DNA of 64,000 bases from positions 11,562,413 to 11,626,412 of the forward strand of contig NC_061783.1 in assembly GCF_022458985.1 (NCBI RefSeq), given 5' to 3'. The notes under the pieces are model-generated. The model saw only the letters and a list, made by a program, of their open reading frames with translations. It was not told the DNA's origin and searched no databases. The translations under genes and the position numbers were made by a program. The DNA is from Mugil cephalus (Eukaryota > Chordata > Actinopteri > Mugiliformes > Mugilidae). Each line of letters opens with the position of its first letter. Positions within the stretch are counted from its first letter, which is position 1. Shown here in pieces: positions 10,683-24,272 of the stretch.

Positions 10683-13059
10683 TTATGCTGCCTTCTCGTA
10701 GCGACGTGTGCTAACGACCGATCCGAGAGTGAGCGTCTGTGACGAGAGGAGAAAAGAAGTCAGAAAACCACTCTCATGTGATGTTTTTGTGTGTTTTGTG
10801 CGGCCAGGTGCACTAACCAGTGTGAGGTTGTTTCCGTTGACTTCCCTGACCAGGCTCGTCTCTTTGCCGTCCCACTTCTGTATGTGCACCATCTTCCCGC
10901 CGTCTATTGTCACGATGGACTGCGGGGAGCAGAGAAACAACCGGGGGGGTGGTTAATACACACAAGAACTCATCACATCGTGAAGATCATGGAAGCAATT
11001 GCTGTACAGTTTTGAGGGGATAGCTGCTGGAGTGCTTTCATTTTATGCAACGTCTAGTTCAGGCAGTGGCAACTTATGCAACTTTATCTGAACAGGGCAC
11101 GGACATGTTGGAGAATGCCAAATGTTTTGCAACAGTAGAACGAGAAACCCCTATTTACTGAATGATGGTGTTACAAATAAATTATATATCATCACTTGTA
11201 GATGTAGCTTTTCAGTTTTATTTCACTTTTTATTCTGCCTCTAGTGAAATGCTTATCTCAAAATCTTTGCTCAGGTCTTACATGACATCGCTATGTGCTC
11301 TGACCCTCACCTCTGACCTTTCCAATACGCTTCCATCCCTACCAGACTGGTTTGTTCAGCCCTCTGTCAAGCTCATTGTTCCCGTCCGTCCTATATTCAT
11401 GTTTGTTCCGGGACTTTAAGTGTGCATTGAGTTCCACAGCTTTGTCTTGACTTTGCAACCTGAGCTCTTTGACTCCCTCACCTTAACCTTCCTGTCGTCG
11501 GCGGTGGTCTCGTCGAACTCCTCTCCCAGCTTGAAGCTGAGCTCCGTGTTCTTGATGGTGCTCTGGGTCTTCACCGTCACCGTGTCGCCTTCCACCGAGA
11601 TGATGGTGGTGGGCTTGGTCATGTTTCCGACCTTACGCGTGGCGAAGCCCACGCCTGCACGAAAAGAAGACACACAGGCAATCAAACAAACAGGTGAGAT
11701 TTCACTTGAATGGGTGAGGCTTGTTTGTCTAAGGTAAATGCTAATCTTAGCAAGCTACTTGCAAACGAGCAGTAAACCCAAAGTAAACCTTTAAATGTTA
11801 TAAGAATTACATGGTGGTTATTTGAACGCCGAAGTTTGTAAAATAATAGATCTAACATGAGGCCGACTTTCTCACTCCAACCTGTGTTCAGATGATAGAC
11901 TGCATGCCTCCCTCAGCAAGCACGCTCTGTGATCTCCATTTATCTGCTACCAACCCTGCAGCTCTTCAAACACTGCAGGGTCTCATTGACCCAACTACCT
12001 GTCTAGGCATGTGTGCATGTGTGTGTGTGTGTAGGATCAACCGAGTTCACCTCATTGGTTGGCGGTGACTCACGCCCTTTCCCACTATAAGTGAATTCCT
12101 TGTTTTGACAGTTTAGATGATCTCCAGAAGCCATTAACGGGCACATTCCCACACTGAGTGCAACACAAAGTCGCTCTGCACACAGACGCCTCGTCGATCA
12201 AAAACAGGGTTAGAGGCTGAGGGGTCTCCGGTTTCTATGGCGATCGGGGGCAGGCGGGTCAATAGTAATATGGCTCAGAGGTCAGCAGGCACACAGACGC
12301 ACTGTGTTGTAAAACTCAGCGCACCTGCCCCCATCACACACTGAAACAGTGTGATGTTTTGAAGCCAACGTTCTCGGCCTGATAGCGACTTGGCACTGGT
12401 ACCACCTTAGTATTCAGCCCCTCCCCACGGCCTCAGACAATGAACAGCTTTCAACAAAGGTCACCCACATACTCCAGTGTGTGTGTGTGTGTGTGAATGC
12501 CTGTTGCCATTCATAGTTTCCCACAGTGGGGCTGATTCTCTTTTCTCCACTAAAGATAGCCCCTCCCTGCTGTTCTACCACTTAGGGCCATGCGGTCAAC
12601 CACTCTTCCTTCTTCTCCTCCCCCCTCAGGTTCCCATCTCCTCCTTTCTTTCTTTCTTTCTTCTTTCCACGCACTCCTCCACCTTTTTGTTCATTCTCCA
12701 TTTTGGTTCCTCCCTTATTTACCACTTCATTGTGCCCACTCGGCCTTTTTTTTCTGCCTTTCCCACACCCTCTACCAACAGCTACTTACACCGTTTCAAC
12801 GTCAACACACACACACACACACACACACCTCATACACCATTTATCTTTCCCCCCCGTCCTTGTTTTCACATGTGCTCACACGCGCTGCTGCACCGACTGC
12901 ATCCCTCTCCCGTTTCGCACGCATGCGCGCACGCTCGCGTTCATATTTCCTCCAACCCACGCGCACTCACACGCGCACACACTTACCCAGCTCCTTCATG
13001 TAGTCATCAAACTTCTCGCTCTCCTTGAGGTTCCATGTGCCAACGAAAGCCTCGACCAT
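10683..13059 (-). CDS. fabp3: Heart-type fatty acid-binding protein 3
   Basis: FABP3 is a cytosolic lipocalin-like beta-barrel that carries long-chain fatty acids. Minus-strand exons are 13059-12987 (73 bp), 11654-11482 (173 bp), 10919-10818 (102 bp) and 10736-10683 (54 bp with stop). This is the classical four-exon FABP pattern, giving 133 residues. The protein starts [20 protein letters not shown] and continues [19 protein letters not shown] and [16 protein letters not shown], then [18 protein letters not shown], and ends STRRYEKAA. The last segment supplies the Arg-x-Tyr pair that binds the carboxylate. The N-terminal FVGTW matches the FABP signature. Location after zcchc17 matches human 1p35 and supports fabp3 over other FABP paralogues. 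Intron 1 holds pyrimidine-rich and (CA)n sequence. Confidence 0.97.
12477..12980. repeat. Pyrimidine-rich and (CA)n/(GT)n tract in fabp3 intron 1
   Basis: Low-complexity sequence with a short (GT)n at 12477-12494, C/T-rich DNA with repeated TTTC at 12650-12662, and a (CA)n run at 12806-12828. It creates long overlapping open frames rich in His, Thr, Ser and Pro that are not genes. It ends just before the splice donor of fabp3 exon 1 (as read on the minus strand). Confidence 0.85.
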
Positions 13060-16017
13060 GTCTGCAGGCGGCGCGGAGGAGTGAGGGTGCGGAGGTAACC
13101 GTGCGAGGATGAGCGCGAGGCCGCGGCGATGAGGGGGAGCGTCAGAATGAGGGAGGGAGGAGAGCGGCAGGGAGGGTAGTCAGCACAGCGGCGGCCTCGC
13201 TGCGATCTGACTGGCTGGATCCACACCGGCTGTTCGTGATGTCATCAGGCCGTGCGCGGGGAGGAAGGGAGGGGGACGCGGGAGGAGGCGGGCAGGCGAT
13301 AGACATGTGGAGTGTGTGATAGACTTGGTTTTGTCATGAAGAGTTCAATGCAAATAAAATTGTTTGTTTGGTTGTGTGTTTGATTGCACGAGGTTGCACG
13401 TTGAGTATTGAACAGAGCCCGAACAGAGAGAGAGCGGCAGATGCAAATGGTTGAGAAGTGTGGAAAATGAGAGACGGAGTAAAGAAAAGAGGTGGGGGAG
13501 GAGGAGAGGTTGATGAATGGCTCTCAGCTGTCAAGGATAGAGAAAGAGAAGAAAAGCAGATCGTGTCTGAGTGGAGGATGGGGGTGATTGATTTATTTTT
13601 TTTTTTTGTCTTGCAGGGGGTTGTTGAAGGTTGAGAATGCCATGATAGTTTTGTCTGCCCCCTGTCCTCTCTATCAGTCTCCATCTGTGTCTTCTCTGAT
13701 CCGTCTTCTTCGGGGGCTGTTTGACTTTTTCTGACCTTAATCAGGCCGGCCCGAGGCAACAGGGTGTCCGAAGAGCCTGTGTGAGCATGTAAACGCTCAT
13801 TCACACAGGCATGTGATGGCTGGAGTCATGAGTGTGAAGATAAGGGCGCTAAACTGCTGTTTATTTTGCACACACGCAGTTAGTTTGCGTTTGTTGTTCA
13901 GGCGGACTTTTGCACGTTGACTTCGCATCTTACGATGATGCTTATTGTCAATAAATCCAAAGAAAAGGGCAAAGATCTCCAATGAAAACTTTGCTTGATA
14001 AAAGCTACAGTGTCCGGCTGTTTTGGAAAAATAAATTTCCCTTTAATTTGAAAGGGCAGAGCCCTACACACGGCATTTTAAGATGAGTACATGGTTGCCG
14101 TTGCTCTTTTTGTGGCCTTTCCAGGCAACTCACGGCCAATCAGTTTGAGGCCCTGATTGAAGCCTGCAGCATTTAAATCGGAATGAGACGGGTGTCGCGG
14201 GGTTGTTTGTGTTGCCTGACCATTGTTAATCTCATCAGATAAGACCCCATCCGAGACGACTAGTCTGCACCTCCGATGAATAACGCAATTAACTTTGTTA
14301 TTTAGTTATTTCCCGTGAGCATTAAAGGTCATAGAAATGCAGTTTAGAAGCACAAGAGGAAGAAATGCACACTGCTGTTAAAAGAACAGTTTAAACTTTG
14401 GGGAAATTTGCAGAGTGCAAAGCCAGATTTATGGTCCTGCACTGGAACTAAGCCACAGGCTGACGTGCACCTCCCTGAGCTAACACTGCGGTGCATCCCG
14501 TTTGCTTAGCTTTGCAGGAAAACAAAAAATCAATCAGTACAAACATAAAAATCAATCAACACGTGTAAAGCTTTAACGCAGATTTCATTTCTTAACTTTG
14601 TGCACACGTCCGAAGAGGTAAAAACTGAGAACGCGCGAGTTTACGGGGGGATTACATGCTGGACTAGTTCTTAGCAGGGTGTGGTGGTGACTTTTGAAGT
14701 TGTGTTAAGCTTAGCACCAAGGTTTCAGCCTGAAGCTACAGCTGTATATACAATAGAGTGGTATAAATCCTCTCAACAATACTCTGTTATAAACAACTAC
14801 CAAATATATCAAAGGAACGAATGCTAACTTTAATTTAAATCCACTGCTCGGTGCCTTAAAGACCACAAAGCTCGTGGGCAAGAGGACAGGCCACCGTGTC
14901 CTTACCTGCTTACAATTTCAATAGCACACATTCAGATCAGTCCGTACAAATATAGATGTGCAAGAGCAAACACACGCACAGATAGACACACAAGGACACA
15001 CGCGGCAGCTGCATCCATTCATTCAGAAACAGAGAAACCATCTCTGGCTGACGAAATTCCCATATCAGCAAATGCTGGGTCAGATGGTCTCTGGTCGTTA
15101 TTAACAAACACTCTCTGAAACAGCAGGCACACACATGCCGACAGAGACCGGGGAGAGGGGGAGTCAATACTGTTACATCACATCTCACCGCTTTACAAAC
15201 TCTGACCCACTGCCCTTGTCCTTCCCTGGCCTCCCCGCGCACCCGTCTGCTGATGTGTCTAAAGCGGCACACATGTGCGCGGGGGAAACGGGTTCCGCGG
15301 CGCGCACGGGTTCAGACATTTGACACAAACAGGTGTGAGGGAGACACATGGAAAAATAAGCGGAGGAGGGAGAGGAGGTGAAAGGTTGAAGCCGTTCGGC
15401 TTCTCCTCTCGCTCTGCCGTGCCTTCGTTACAGTTTCTTCCACTTGTGCGTGTGTGGATTTAAATGTATTCTTGTGTAAACTGCGTCATGTCGGTGTGTG
15501 GCGTATAAATACTTGCATTATTTGCCATCTGTTTCAAATACTTGAAACGGGAACAAGATAAAATTGAGAAATTTATTGTCTCTGTCGCCGTGTTTCAACA
15601 CTGTTGCTGCCTAATTGCAAAATTGCCCAAGTCACATTTGAACAAGAAAAATCGCAATTCCAAAATGACACAGGCGGTTATGCTGTTGTGCTAATGACAT
15701 GTGCGTGGGTGTGTGTTCGACCTTGCTCCAGCCCGTGATACAGGGCTCTGTGGTCATAAGTCACATTAAAATGGATTTCCTTGGGTTAGAAATTCTCTGG
15801 AATTTTTTTTTATACAGATAAAGTCTGACACAGATTTTAACAATCGCACGAACAACATCTTTATCTCGTGACTCATAAAATTATGACATCTTATTTTTAC
15901 TGAGCTGTAAACGGTTAAATCAGCTGTTATGACAAGCAGCTGTTAAGATTATATTTATAACCACATTTATAACGGCACAGTATATTTTGCTTGAACAGTT
16001 TTTAACAGTATTTTAAC

Positions 16018-16073
<56 letters not shown>

Positions 16074-18456
16074 TGTGAGAATAAGCAGACTCCTGCAGGG
16101 CCTCATTTTGCTGTTGTGATGATTCCCAGAAGAGCAGGGGGAAGAGCTGACAAGCCGTAAACCGGGGAATGCTGATATTTCTTCCAGATTTACCCGGCAT
16201 CTTTGTGCGACTACAACTGCATAAACATCTGGCCATTGCCCCACCCCGCCTCTACCACACAGCCATTTGTTCATTCATTCACATTTGGCAGCCTCTGTTA
16301 TTTCTGGCTCCACTCGTCTGCTCTCATTCTACTTGTTCATATGGAGCTTGAGTAACAAGAAAGTTAATCACATGAGCGGAGAGGGGGGAAAGAATCAGCA
16401 TCAAGTCTCTGCATGGCTCGGATTACAGCATGCAAAGTAGATGTTTGAACATGCATTTATTTATCACGCACCGCCTTTACAAGAGCAGTTCAAGCTAGTA
16501 ACAACACATTAAATGGGGTTTTTATATCTTGATAAGCTCTTAATGAAAGGTTATTTATGGCAACCCATCAAGTCTGTTAAAGTTGAGTTTAGCGTTTGTG
16601 TTTGAGGAGGATAAACACAGAGCAAGAGGAGTTTTTATAAAATAAACATAATCATTATGCTGTAACATACTGTTTGTCATTATTATTGAAAAGCAGTGCT
16701 ATTGTATTTCCTGGCAGTGGCTGCTGGTACGTGCTGAAGAAGTGCAGCGTAATGTTTGAATGTTTTGTGTTTGTGTTTGTGTAGCCACTGCAGGTTTAAG
16801 ATTGTGTACCAGTAAAGAGTGAGTCAAGGACACTGCACTGAGTCAGTCTGCCAGAGTTAGGCCCCTTTACTTTGGAAATTGAAGCTAAGGCGTGAAGTTG
16901 CCAGAATCAACCCTGTATTGCACTGCTGCATGCCAGATGCACCACTAGTACAGAGTGGTAGTAATACAATGCTCGGCACCAGTAGGCGCATTTGCTCCCT
17001 CTGCTGGTCAGACGCTGGTAGTGCACTGTAGGCGTGAGTGCAGGCCCATTTCTGAATTTGAAACCATGAAAAGATTCAATTTAAACTTGACAGAAATATC
17101 ATCATCTTCCAAAATAAAGAAGCAGTAATCGTCATTCAACCTCCGGGATTTTTATTTTTCCCATCATAATGTTAAACAAGGAAAGGTGGCTTTTAATGCA
17201 CAGTGCAATGGTAATCTTGACTATACTGGGTCTATACTGTCATCTAAAAGTCCCAGCAGCAAGTGAAATACGGGAAACAAATGGCTAAAGAGTAAAAAAA
17301 TCATCAGTTGGAGAAAACACACAGGTCTGTTCACAGGTTTCCCTGGTGATTCCCCGGATAAGGAGCCGGAATAGATGTTGTTGCTTCCTGATCCAATATC
17401 AACAGTATCCGTGGAGACAGAGCCACGGGGGGCAGTGTATTAAAAGATCAACTGGACACGCTGTGTGTCCGCTTATATTTCAGAGAGTGTGTGCGTGGCA
17501 GAGTATTGGATTCCATCTGTGAAACTATGGCAACTGACTCTAAGACCGGCAGCTCCTCTCTCCCCCACTGTCAGGGTGATTTTTCACCATAACTTTCATC
17601 CAGTCTTTGAGATATAAAGGGTTTTGTGTGAGCGTTCAGTTTTTTTTCTCTTTCTTATTCAATGTGTCAAGAGAAAAGAGGGGTTTAACCTGGCCAGTAG
17701 ATACCCTTGAGGTGTTATGTTCAAAACTGGGAATAATGTAGCATGCCGTTTAGAGACAACTAAAAAACTTTTAGATAAATTAAAATCAAATAAAGTCAAA
17801 GAAATAAAGTATTATTATTAAAATCTTCAGACGGATACTTTAAACCTCTCTTTGTGCTTCGTTAGAAACCACATTAGCATTTCTGGGGCCCTTGTTTTAA
17901 AAATGCATGATCCAAAAGTCATCCATACTTCAAACAGTTCAAATCTAAATTAATATTATATGTCACATGTGATTTTGCAACTTTATTTTCATTTGTCCTC
18001 TTGTGATGCCAATACTGCACAAGTTATGTCAAGCTAAACAAAATAGATCATACCCGACCCAGAAACAGGCAGGCTGATTGAGTAAAATTAGAAAAGCGGC
18101 CTTGCATAGGTTCCCTTTACCTCTTCACTCTTCTGAAAGCTTTCCACGGTGGCTCCCTCATTAAAAGGTGTCTTCTACTTTGTGTCAAGTATTCACATTA
18201 GAATTTCTTTTGAGACATTTCAAAATAAAAACAGGGTCTGTGCTCATCACTAACCTTCTATACCTATATGATGTTGTTGGAAGTGTTTCTTAAAATGGTG
18301 AAACCCCGCGTTTATTCGTAAGATTGCCCCACAGCATATACACCAGACACGGACCTAAAGTTACGTTTTTTAAAATACTTTTATTTACTTTTATTTTGAA
18401 GGTAATCTAGCTCAGCGTCCGGTGTTTCCTCTTTCTCGAGCCGGTCAACTTGACGC
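13060..18456. other. Intergenic region between fabp3 and dclk3, with fabp3 promoter at its left end
   Basis: The genes are divergent here. The first about 270 bases (13060-13330) are GC- and CpG-rich and should hold the fabp3 5'UTR and promoter; no clear TATA box was found. The rest shows no splice-consistent exons. It holds a (GT)25 microsatellite at 16021-16070 and ordinary AT-rich DNA. Unannotated enhancers cannot be excluded without comparing species. Confidence 0.6.
16021..16070 (+). repeat. (GT)25 microsatellite
   Basis: Fifty bases of uninterrupted GT dinucleotide, then TTGTGTGAG. A likely length-polymorphic locus. Confidence 0.98.
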
Positions 18457-18470
18457 GTCTCCATGGCAAC
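18457..18470 (+). promoter_or_regulatory. X-box-like (RFX) motif over the dclk3 start codon
   Basis: GTCTCCATGGCAAC resembles the palindromic RFX X-box GTTGCCATGGCAAC, with a perfect 3' half ATGGCAAC and two differences in the 5' half. The ATG inside it is the proposed dclk3 start codon. Function is inferred only from similarity. Confidence 0.35.
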
Positions 18471-21400
18471 CGGTGTAGTTACACGGTCGCCTCACGGTGC
18501 GTCCCGTTACTTTACCTGGAAGCAGCAGCAGCTCATGGAGCAACGAAGACAAATAGAAAGTAATAAGTGTCACTCAGTTATTTTTTTGTTATTATTATTA
18601 TTATTATTATTTGTAGTTATAGACTTGTTGTTTATTTTATCTTTTAAGACATGACGCCCTCACAGAGACCCAGGCATGGATGCGAAGCGACGCACAATGC
18701 TAAATGGAGATTGGCAGGTGAGTCAATAGTGGGATTTATTTAAAAGGAAACTAAATTAAAAACTTTATTCAAATGTAATTTTCTGTGTTAAAACTTAAAT
18801 ATGCTCAAAAGGTAACAAAACACTGAAAATATCATTTATAACGATATATATATATTATTACTATAAGAAAGGAAACCATGGACAGCCTCCTTATAAACAC
18901 ACTGATAAAGGGCTGGTTGAGTGTGACTGGCCACAGCTGGCTCTTTGTGAGACGTTTAAGCTGAAAGACGCGGAGGGCTTTCTGTGTCCACAGTGAAAAG
19001 CTTTTGTGTGTGAAAGTGTGCGCTGTTGGTCACCCTCAGTGGTGTCCTGTTAAAAGGGGGCCCTGGTCGTGCTGGAGGAGGTATATGGGGTCTTGTGTTT
19101 CTAGCCTGTGTCTGGAAACAACAACAACAAAACAAACCCCAGCTGAGTGGATGGATAACATCTCTGCCTCCCTCAGTGCCAGAAAGTGAAACGTCAAAGA
19201 TGCTGCGTGTCTCTAATGCTTCATTAATCATGCAGATTCAGCTGAGCCCTAACCAGGTCAAGCAAGCCTTTGTAGAGGTGGGTGTGTGTGCGTGTACATG
19301 TGTGTGGGTTTTCGTGACTTAAGGAAACCTAAATTATTCAGCCGGTTGGGGCAAGGTGCTTGAGGAATCTCAAATGGCCCTTGCACTCCATGTGATGGAA
19401 AACACTCAAATCTGATCAGCCGGATTTGCTTTCACACTCACACAGGATGAAGAACTAGTATTGAGTTACTTATGAGTTTTCCTTGGTATACAAGTCCAGA
19501 CAGAGCACACAATGTCTTTATTATGCTTTCTGTCTTTTGTCCTCCACCCTTTGTCCTCCAACTCTCTCCGCTTCAGCTCCTCCGATCCCCTCGCTGAAGC
19601 GTCCAGGTGGGGCACCCCAGACATGGCCCGTCCACCCTAACCCTGCGGGACATGTCCATGGGTCCCTCTTGCCTCCTCCTCACCTCCCCATCTTCCATAC
19701 CCGACATGCAGAGGAGAGCGCAGAGCGGCCCCGTCTGGTCACAATAGTCCGACCATGTGGTCAAAGTACACTACGAAAGGTGAATTCATTATGGTGGCGC
19801 TTTAATATTAGTATCCATGGATGGCTATCTGGGTTGTAACCAGTGTTTTCTACTGCTAATAATAATAACTAGTAATAATGTAGTGAAGATACATAAATAG
19901 CACCCTCAGGTGTCTTCACTTCGTAATAAGGCATCTAGCCTGCAGTTATAAATCTAGTTCTGATCTAGATTCTTGGCAAACATTTTCAGATGTGGTCAAA
20001 CGCTCCATGTTTGTCTGGGGTTCAGTTTCCAACAGTGGTACCGGTTCTAGTCACTCATAACTTAACTGTGATTTTTATCTCTTTGTTTACAAGGTAACGG
20101 TGCTGCTGAACCGCAGGGGTGTGGTGTCCTTCGAGCAACTGCTATTGGATATCTCGGAGGCATTGGGGTTTCCCCGCTGGCACAGAGCCAGAGTCACACG
20201 CCTATACACGACACACGCACGAGAGGTGAGGCCCCACCATGACCAACTACAACCGAAAGGGAGAGTGAAAAAATGCACAGTTTGCCCCCCATAAAAACCC
20301 ATAACTCAGTTACTACGGGTGATGAGTTTGTGATGCCACGATTTTCTGTGTGGTGATTTACTTGATTTGATAACATGTTTAACTTGAATTATAAGGACAT
20401 TAATTAGAGTTAAACGTCATCATATGCTCAATCGTACAGACGTGATAGCAACGCTCTTTTACAAAATGAACTGATAAACTTAAACTCAAGTGCGATTCAA
20501 AAAAAAAAACAGTCCCTCCTTTTAAAATGTGCACACATGTTCTGTCTCATTTTCAATTAAACTAGTATAAATGACTTTCCAGTGACTGGCTGTAGAAGTT
20601 TGACCCTTACACACCTTCACTCATCACAAATGCACCTATTTAAACCGATTCATTAGAAGTACAACACTCATTGTATGGATGATTACCCAGTTAGTGAAAC
20701 CCACGTCATATGTATTGATCTCAGTGTTGCCCATGTGATACATGAAAACTCTCCAATGAAGAAAATAACTCACAGGCTTTAACAATAAAACAATAAATCT
20801 GTTTGTAGCTGAGAGGTTCATCTTTTCCACTGTTGTCTGTGTCAGCTGTTGTGTTACTGCCCTGCATGATCGGGGGGGTAAAGTGAGGTTTGCAGTGCTG
20901 CGTATGTATGGTAAAACTCCATCTCAGCATTATGGGGAATCAATGAATGCAGATGCGACAGGGACATGCTTGTGTGCAGTCCTCCGACACACCGACGCTC
21001 TTTAGAGATGACGGTATGTGTAGGTTGAATGCTGATCGGTTGAAAGGTTGCCAAGTAAAAACAAACAAAAATGAGTAAAGCACAGACAATGGTCACATGT
21101 TGAAAATCAGCTTTAGTAGGCAGTAACTGAAACTCTGCATCGTAAGCACTAATGCAGTAAACTTGCTGAAGCCTTAATGTCGCTAAGGACTCTAGTCTAG
21201 AAGAATGACAGTTTTCCTGGTGCTGATTAGATGAGAAATAGTTCCATTAAATTCCAAAATAATCATATTTCCACTTTTCTTTAAACTGTCTGTGGCCCAT
21301 GTAAACATTTCTTTTAGTGTCCTCAAGACAAATGTTGATATGAGTTGTATAAATAATGTACGAAATGTTGGGTAAAATCAAGAAAAATATGAAATTCTCT

Positions 21401-24272
21401 CTCTCACAGGTTAAAGGTGTGTGTGATTTCTTCCGAGGTGAGGTGGCCTTCCTGGCTCTCGGTAAAGCTCGTCCTGAGCTGAGCAGTGTGCAGGAAGCCC
21501 TGGAGGAACTTTATCCCGAACCCTCACATTACCGAGCCGATGCGGTGCGGGCTTGGGAGAAGAGACTCCGACCAGCACCGGATAAAGCTGCTAAGGCCGA
21601 CAGCGGATACAGTGAGGGGACAGACGACAGCGGGACCAACCAAGAGACACGGCGAGACACAAACACGCATGTCAAGAATCACACTAATGCTCACAAATCT
21701 CAACACGCGGGCACACGCCTGCCGGAAAACCATACATCTCAGAAGCCTCATAAACAGATTTCACGCAGAAAACCTGCTTACCTTCCTAACCACCTGCAGA
21801 GACTACGTGTGAGGGGTGGAGTCAAAGAGCAACAGCCTTCTGCTATTGGTCCATTTAAGCATGAAGAGGATCTTAGAGAAGCAAACACTCTCTCTCCTAC
21901 ACTGTGTGAAAACTGTTTATCGAGGAGAGTTAAACATCAGGGTCCAGAACTGATCAATACACTATCTGGGAGGGTCCCACTTCCTCCTGTGTCAAGGAAG
22001 CAAAAAGAAAGTTCTCATATAGTGCAGGAAGTGAAAAAGGTGGAGGTTTGTAATGAGCCTTCACCTCCTCGGCCAATCAGCAGAGACGATGAGAAGAGCC
22101 AAATACAGTTACATCTCTTAAATCCAGCTCCAGATGTGGATGCAGCACACAAACCCGCACACAGGAAGGAAACCTTCGGCCTTCCCTCAGACAGCAGCAA
22201 CGTTGACCTTTCGGACATTGAGCGCCGCTATGAGTTTGGACGTGTTGTCGGCGATGGGAACTTTGCGGTGGTGCGAGAGTGCCGCCGCCGTGACAACGGT
22301 CAAAGCCTCGCCGTGAAAATTATCGAACGCTCCAAGCTGATTGGTCGAGAGCACATGATGCAGAATGAGCTGAGCCTTCTGGGTAGCCTCTGTCACCCTC
22401 GTGTAGTGCAGCTGTTCACACACCACCACACCCGCACTCACTCCTACCTGGTGATGGAGCTGGTGAGCGGAGGGGATCTGTTCGAGGCCATCAGCGACAG
22501 GGGGAAGTTTTCGGAGGCAGAGGCGGGACTGATGGTGTCTGATGTGAGTGAAGCTCTGAATTACATCCACTGCAAGAGCATCGTCCACAGAGACCTCAAA
22601 CCAGAGAACCTGCTGGTAGGTATCTGAAAAACAATATCTAAAGTTATAAAAACAGTGGCTGTAGTATTTTCTATCTCAGCCTAAGACTCAACAGATATGA
22701 GCTATTGATATCCTGTGGCTAGAAAAGCCGTCACTTTACTTTACAGAACCATGCGACACATTGAACCACTGTAGGGCTGATCAGTAGATTCTGCCAAAGT
22801 CCAGGACACTGCGGTCCACACAGTCAAATGTTCAGAACTTTTATTTATGTGGTAACAAAACCACACTGTGAATGGAAAAAACTGGTTAACCAGCTGCAGG
22901 TGACTGAGCATAGACCTTTATTTATCTACTACTGTTTTCTGACCTTACATACCACAGTTCACCACAATCTGGCAGCATCATACTAGTATAATTTTTATTA
23001 TGTGATATTTTATGGCGCTGCACTTAGTAGGGTCAATATTTTTCAAAATACACAAATGCATCAATAACACCAGTTTCTCTGTATAACCGAGTGGCAACTA
23101 TGTGAGTGTTGTTGCTGTTATTTCTGCAAAACTCAACTTTGCTTCCACTGCTGACTCTGTGTTGCTTTTCTTGCTCAGATAGAACAAGCTGCTGCCGACA
23201 TCTGTCGACTGAAGCTGGGAGACTTTGGTCTTGCCATGGTTGTGACTGAACCAGTCTACACCATATGTGGCACACCCACTTATGTAGCCCCAGAGATCCT
23301 CTGTGAGACAGGTAGAGCCTTCATAAGACTCCTGCATCTGGATGTCAGTATTATGTATTTTCTTTTTTTTTTCTTTTTTTTTGTCTTATTTTGAAAGGGT
23401 TTGTTGGTGATCTACCTTTCAGGTTACGGTGTAGCCGTTGACGTGTGGGCTCTGGGCGTGATCCTCTACATCCTACTGTGCGGCTTCCCTCCATTTCGCA
23501 GTCGGGATCGCAACCAGGAAGAGCTGTTCCAGCTGATAAAACAAAGCCAGCTTCACTTCCCATCCCCATATTGGGACCCCATCTCAGAGGGTGAGACGCG
23601 TAGAAACACAATGCATGCTGGCACAAATGTCACACACACGCACATCATACTGTCCAGTCATACATAAATACACAACCTGTTTTTTAATCTGTGTGTTTGT
23701 GTGCAGAAGCTAGAGGCCTTGTCAGAGCTTTGCTTCAGCCGGACCCCACAGTGAGGCTAACAGCAGAGCAGACCCTCCTGCATCCATGGGTGAAATCTAT
23801 GGCTTCAGTTTGCAGGCAGAGGGCGCTCACAGACAAAAGTCAGAGGAACACTGTAGATACTGGAGCAGAAGCAGAAACAGTCCAGAGGCCGGCTAAGATT
23901 AATGCGGCAGAATCACTAATAGACAAATCACCAGGACAACACACAGGCAATGAAGAAGAAATCACACGCAGCAACCATGATGAGAAACAAACTGAGGGGA
24001 ACACAAGAGGTGGACAAGATGAGGCCAAACAACCACAGCAACAATCAAAAGAGACAAGCACAGTCCATATTGTATCTCCACTGATAAGAGAGCGCACACC
24101 TTATCAACAGAAACCAGAATCCACATCTACAGAGCAGCACAGCAGACAAGAAATACGGGATCTGAGGCCCAAGATGCCAAACCCAGACTATGAGTTTAAT
24201 CAGCTGGACTTCCCCACAGGCCAAACTGAAGTTTCATCTGAGGTTAACACACAATCAAAACGAGATAGCTAA
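18463..24272 (+). CDS. dclk3: Doublecortin-like kinase 3 (DCX domain plus Ser/Thr kinase)
   Basis: Exons are 18463-18559, 18649-18717, 19577-19779, 20094-20225, 21410-22615, 23179-23311, 23423-23590 and 23707-24272, with matching phases, giving 857 residues. Residues about 105-205 form one doublecortin domain ([59 protein letters not shown]), a tubulin-binding fold. After a long polar linker the kinase domain spans about 441-698. It has glycine loop GDGNFAVV, Lys470 (LAVKII), helix-C Glu487, HRDLKPEN with Asp562, DFG at 584-586 and APE, so it should be active. Linker and C-terminal tail are low-complexity and family-variable. VGDGNFAVV and CGFPPFRS match DCLK3 best, and human DCLK3 also neighbours ARPP21. 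Exons 1-2 rest on frame consistency alone and are less certain than exons 3-8. Confidence 0.9.

Noticed and set aside
12477-13098. Three overlapping frames of 131-183 codons rich in His, Thr, Pro and Ser
   Set aside because: They arise from CA/CT low-complexity DNA in fabp3 intron 1 and overlap fabp3 exon 1 on the opposite strand.
19231-19276. Exon-like stretch encoding [14 protein letters not shown] between an apparent acceptor and donor in dclk3 intron 2
   Set aside because: Its length is a multiple of three, but in the phase required by the neighbouring dclk3 exons it contains a stop codon, and it matches no kinase or DCX sequence.
21356-21409. ATG at 21356 in frame with the long dclk3 exon as a possible start codon
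   Set aside because: The bases before 21410 end in a good acceptor (CTCTCACAG) and upstream exons join in frame to complete the doublecortin domain, so this ATG is intronic.
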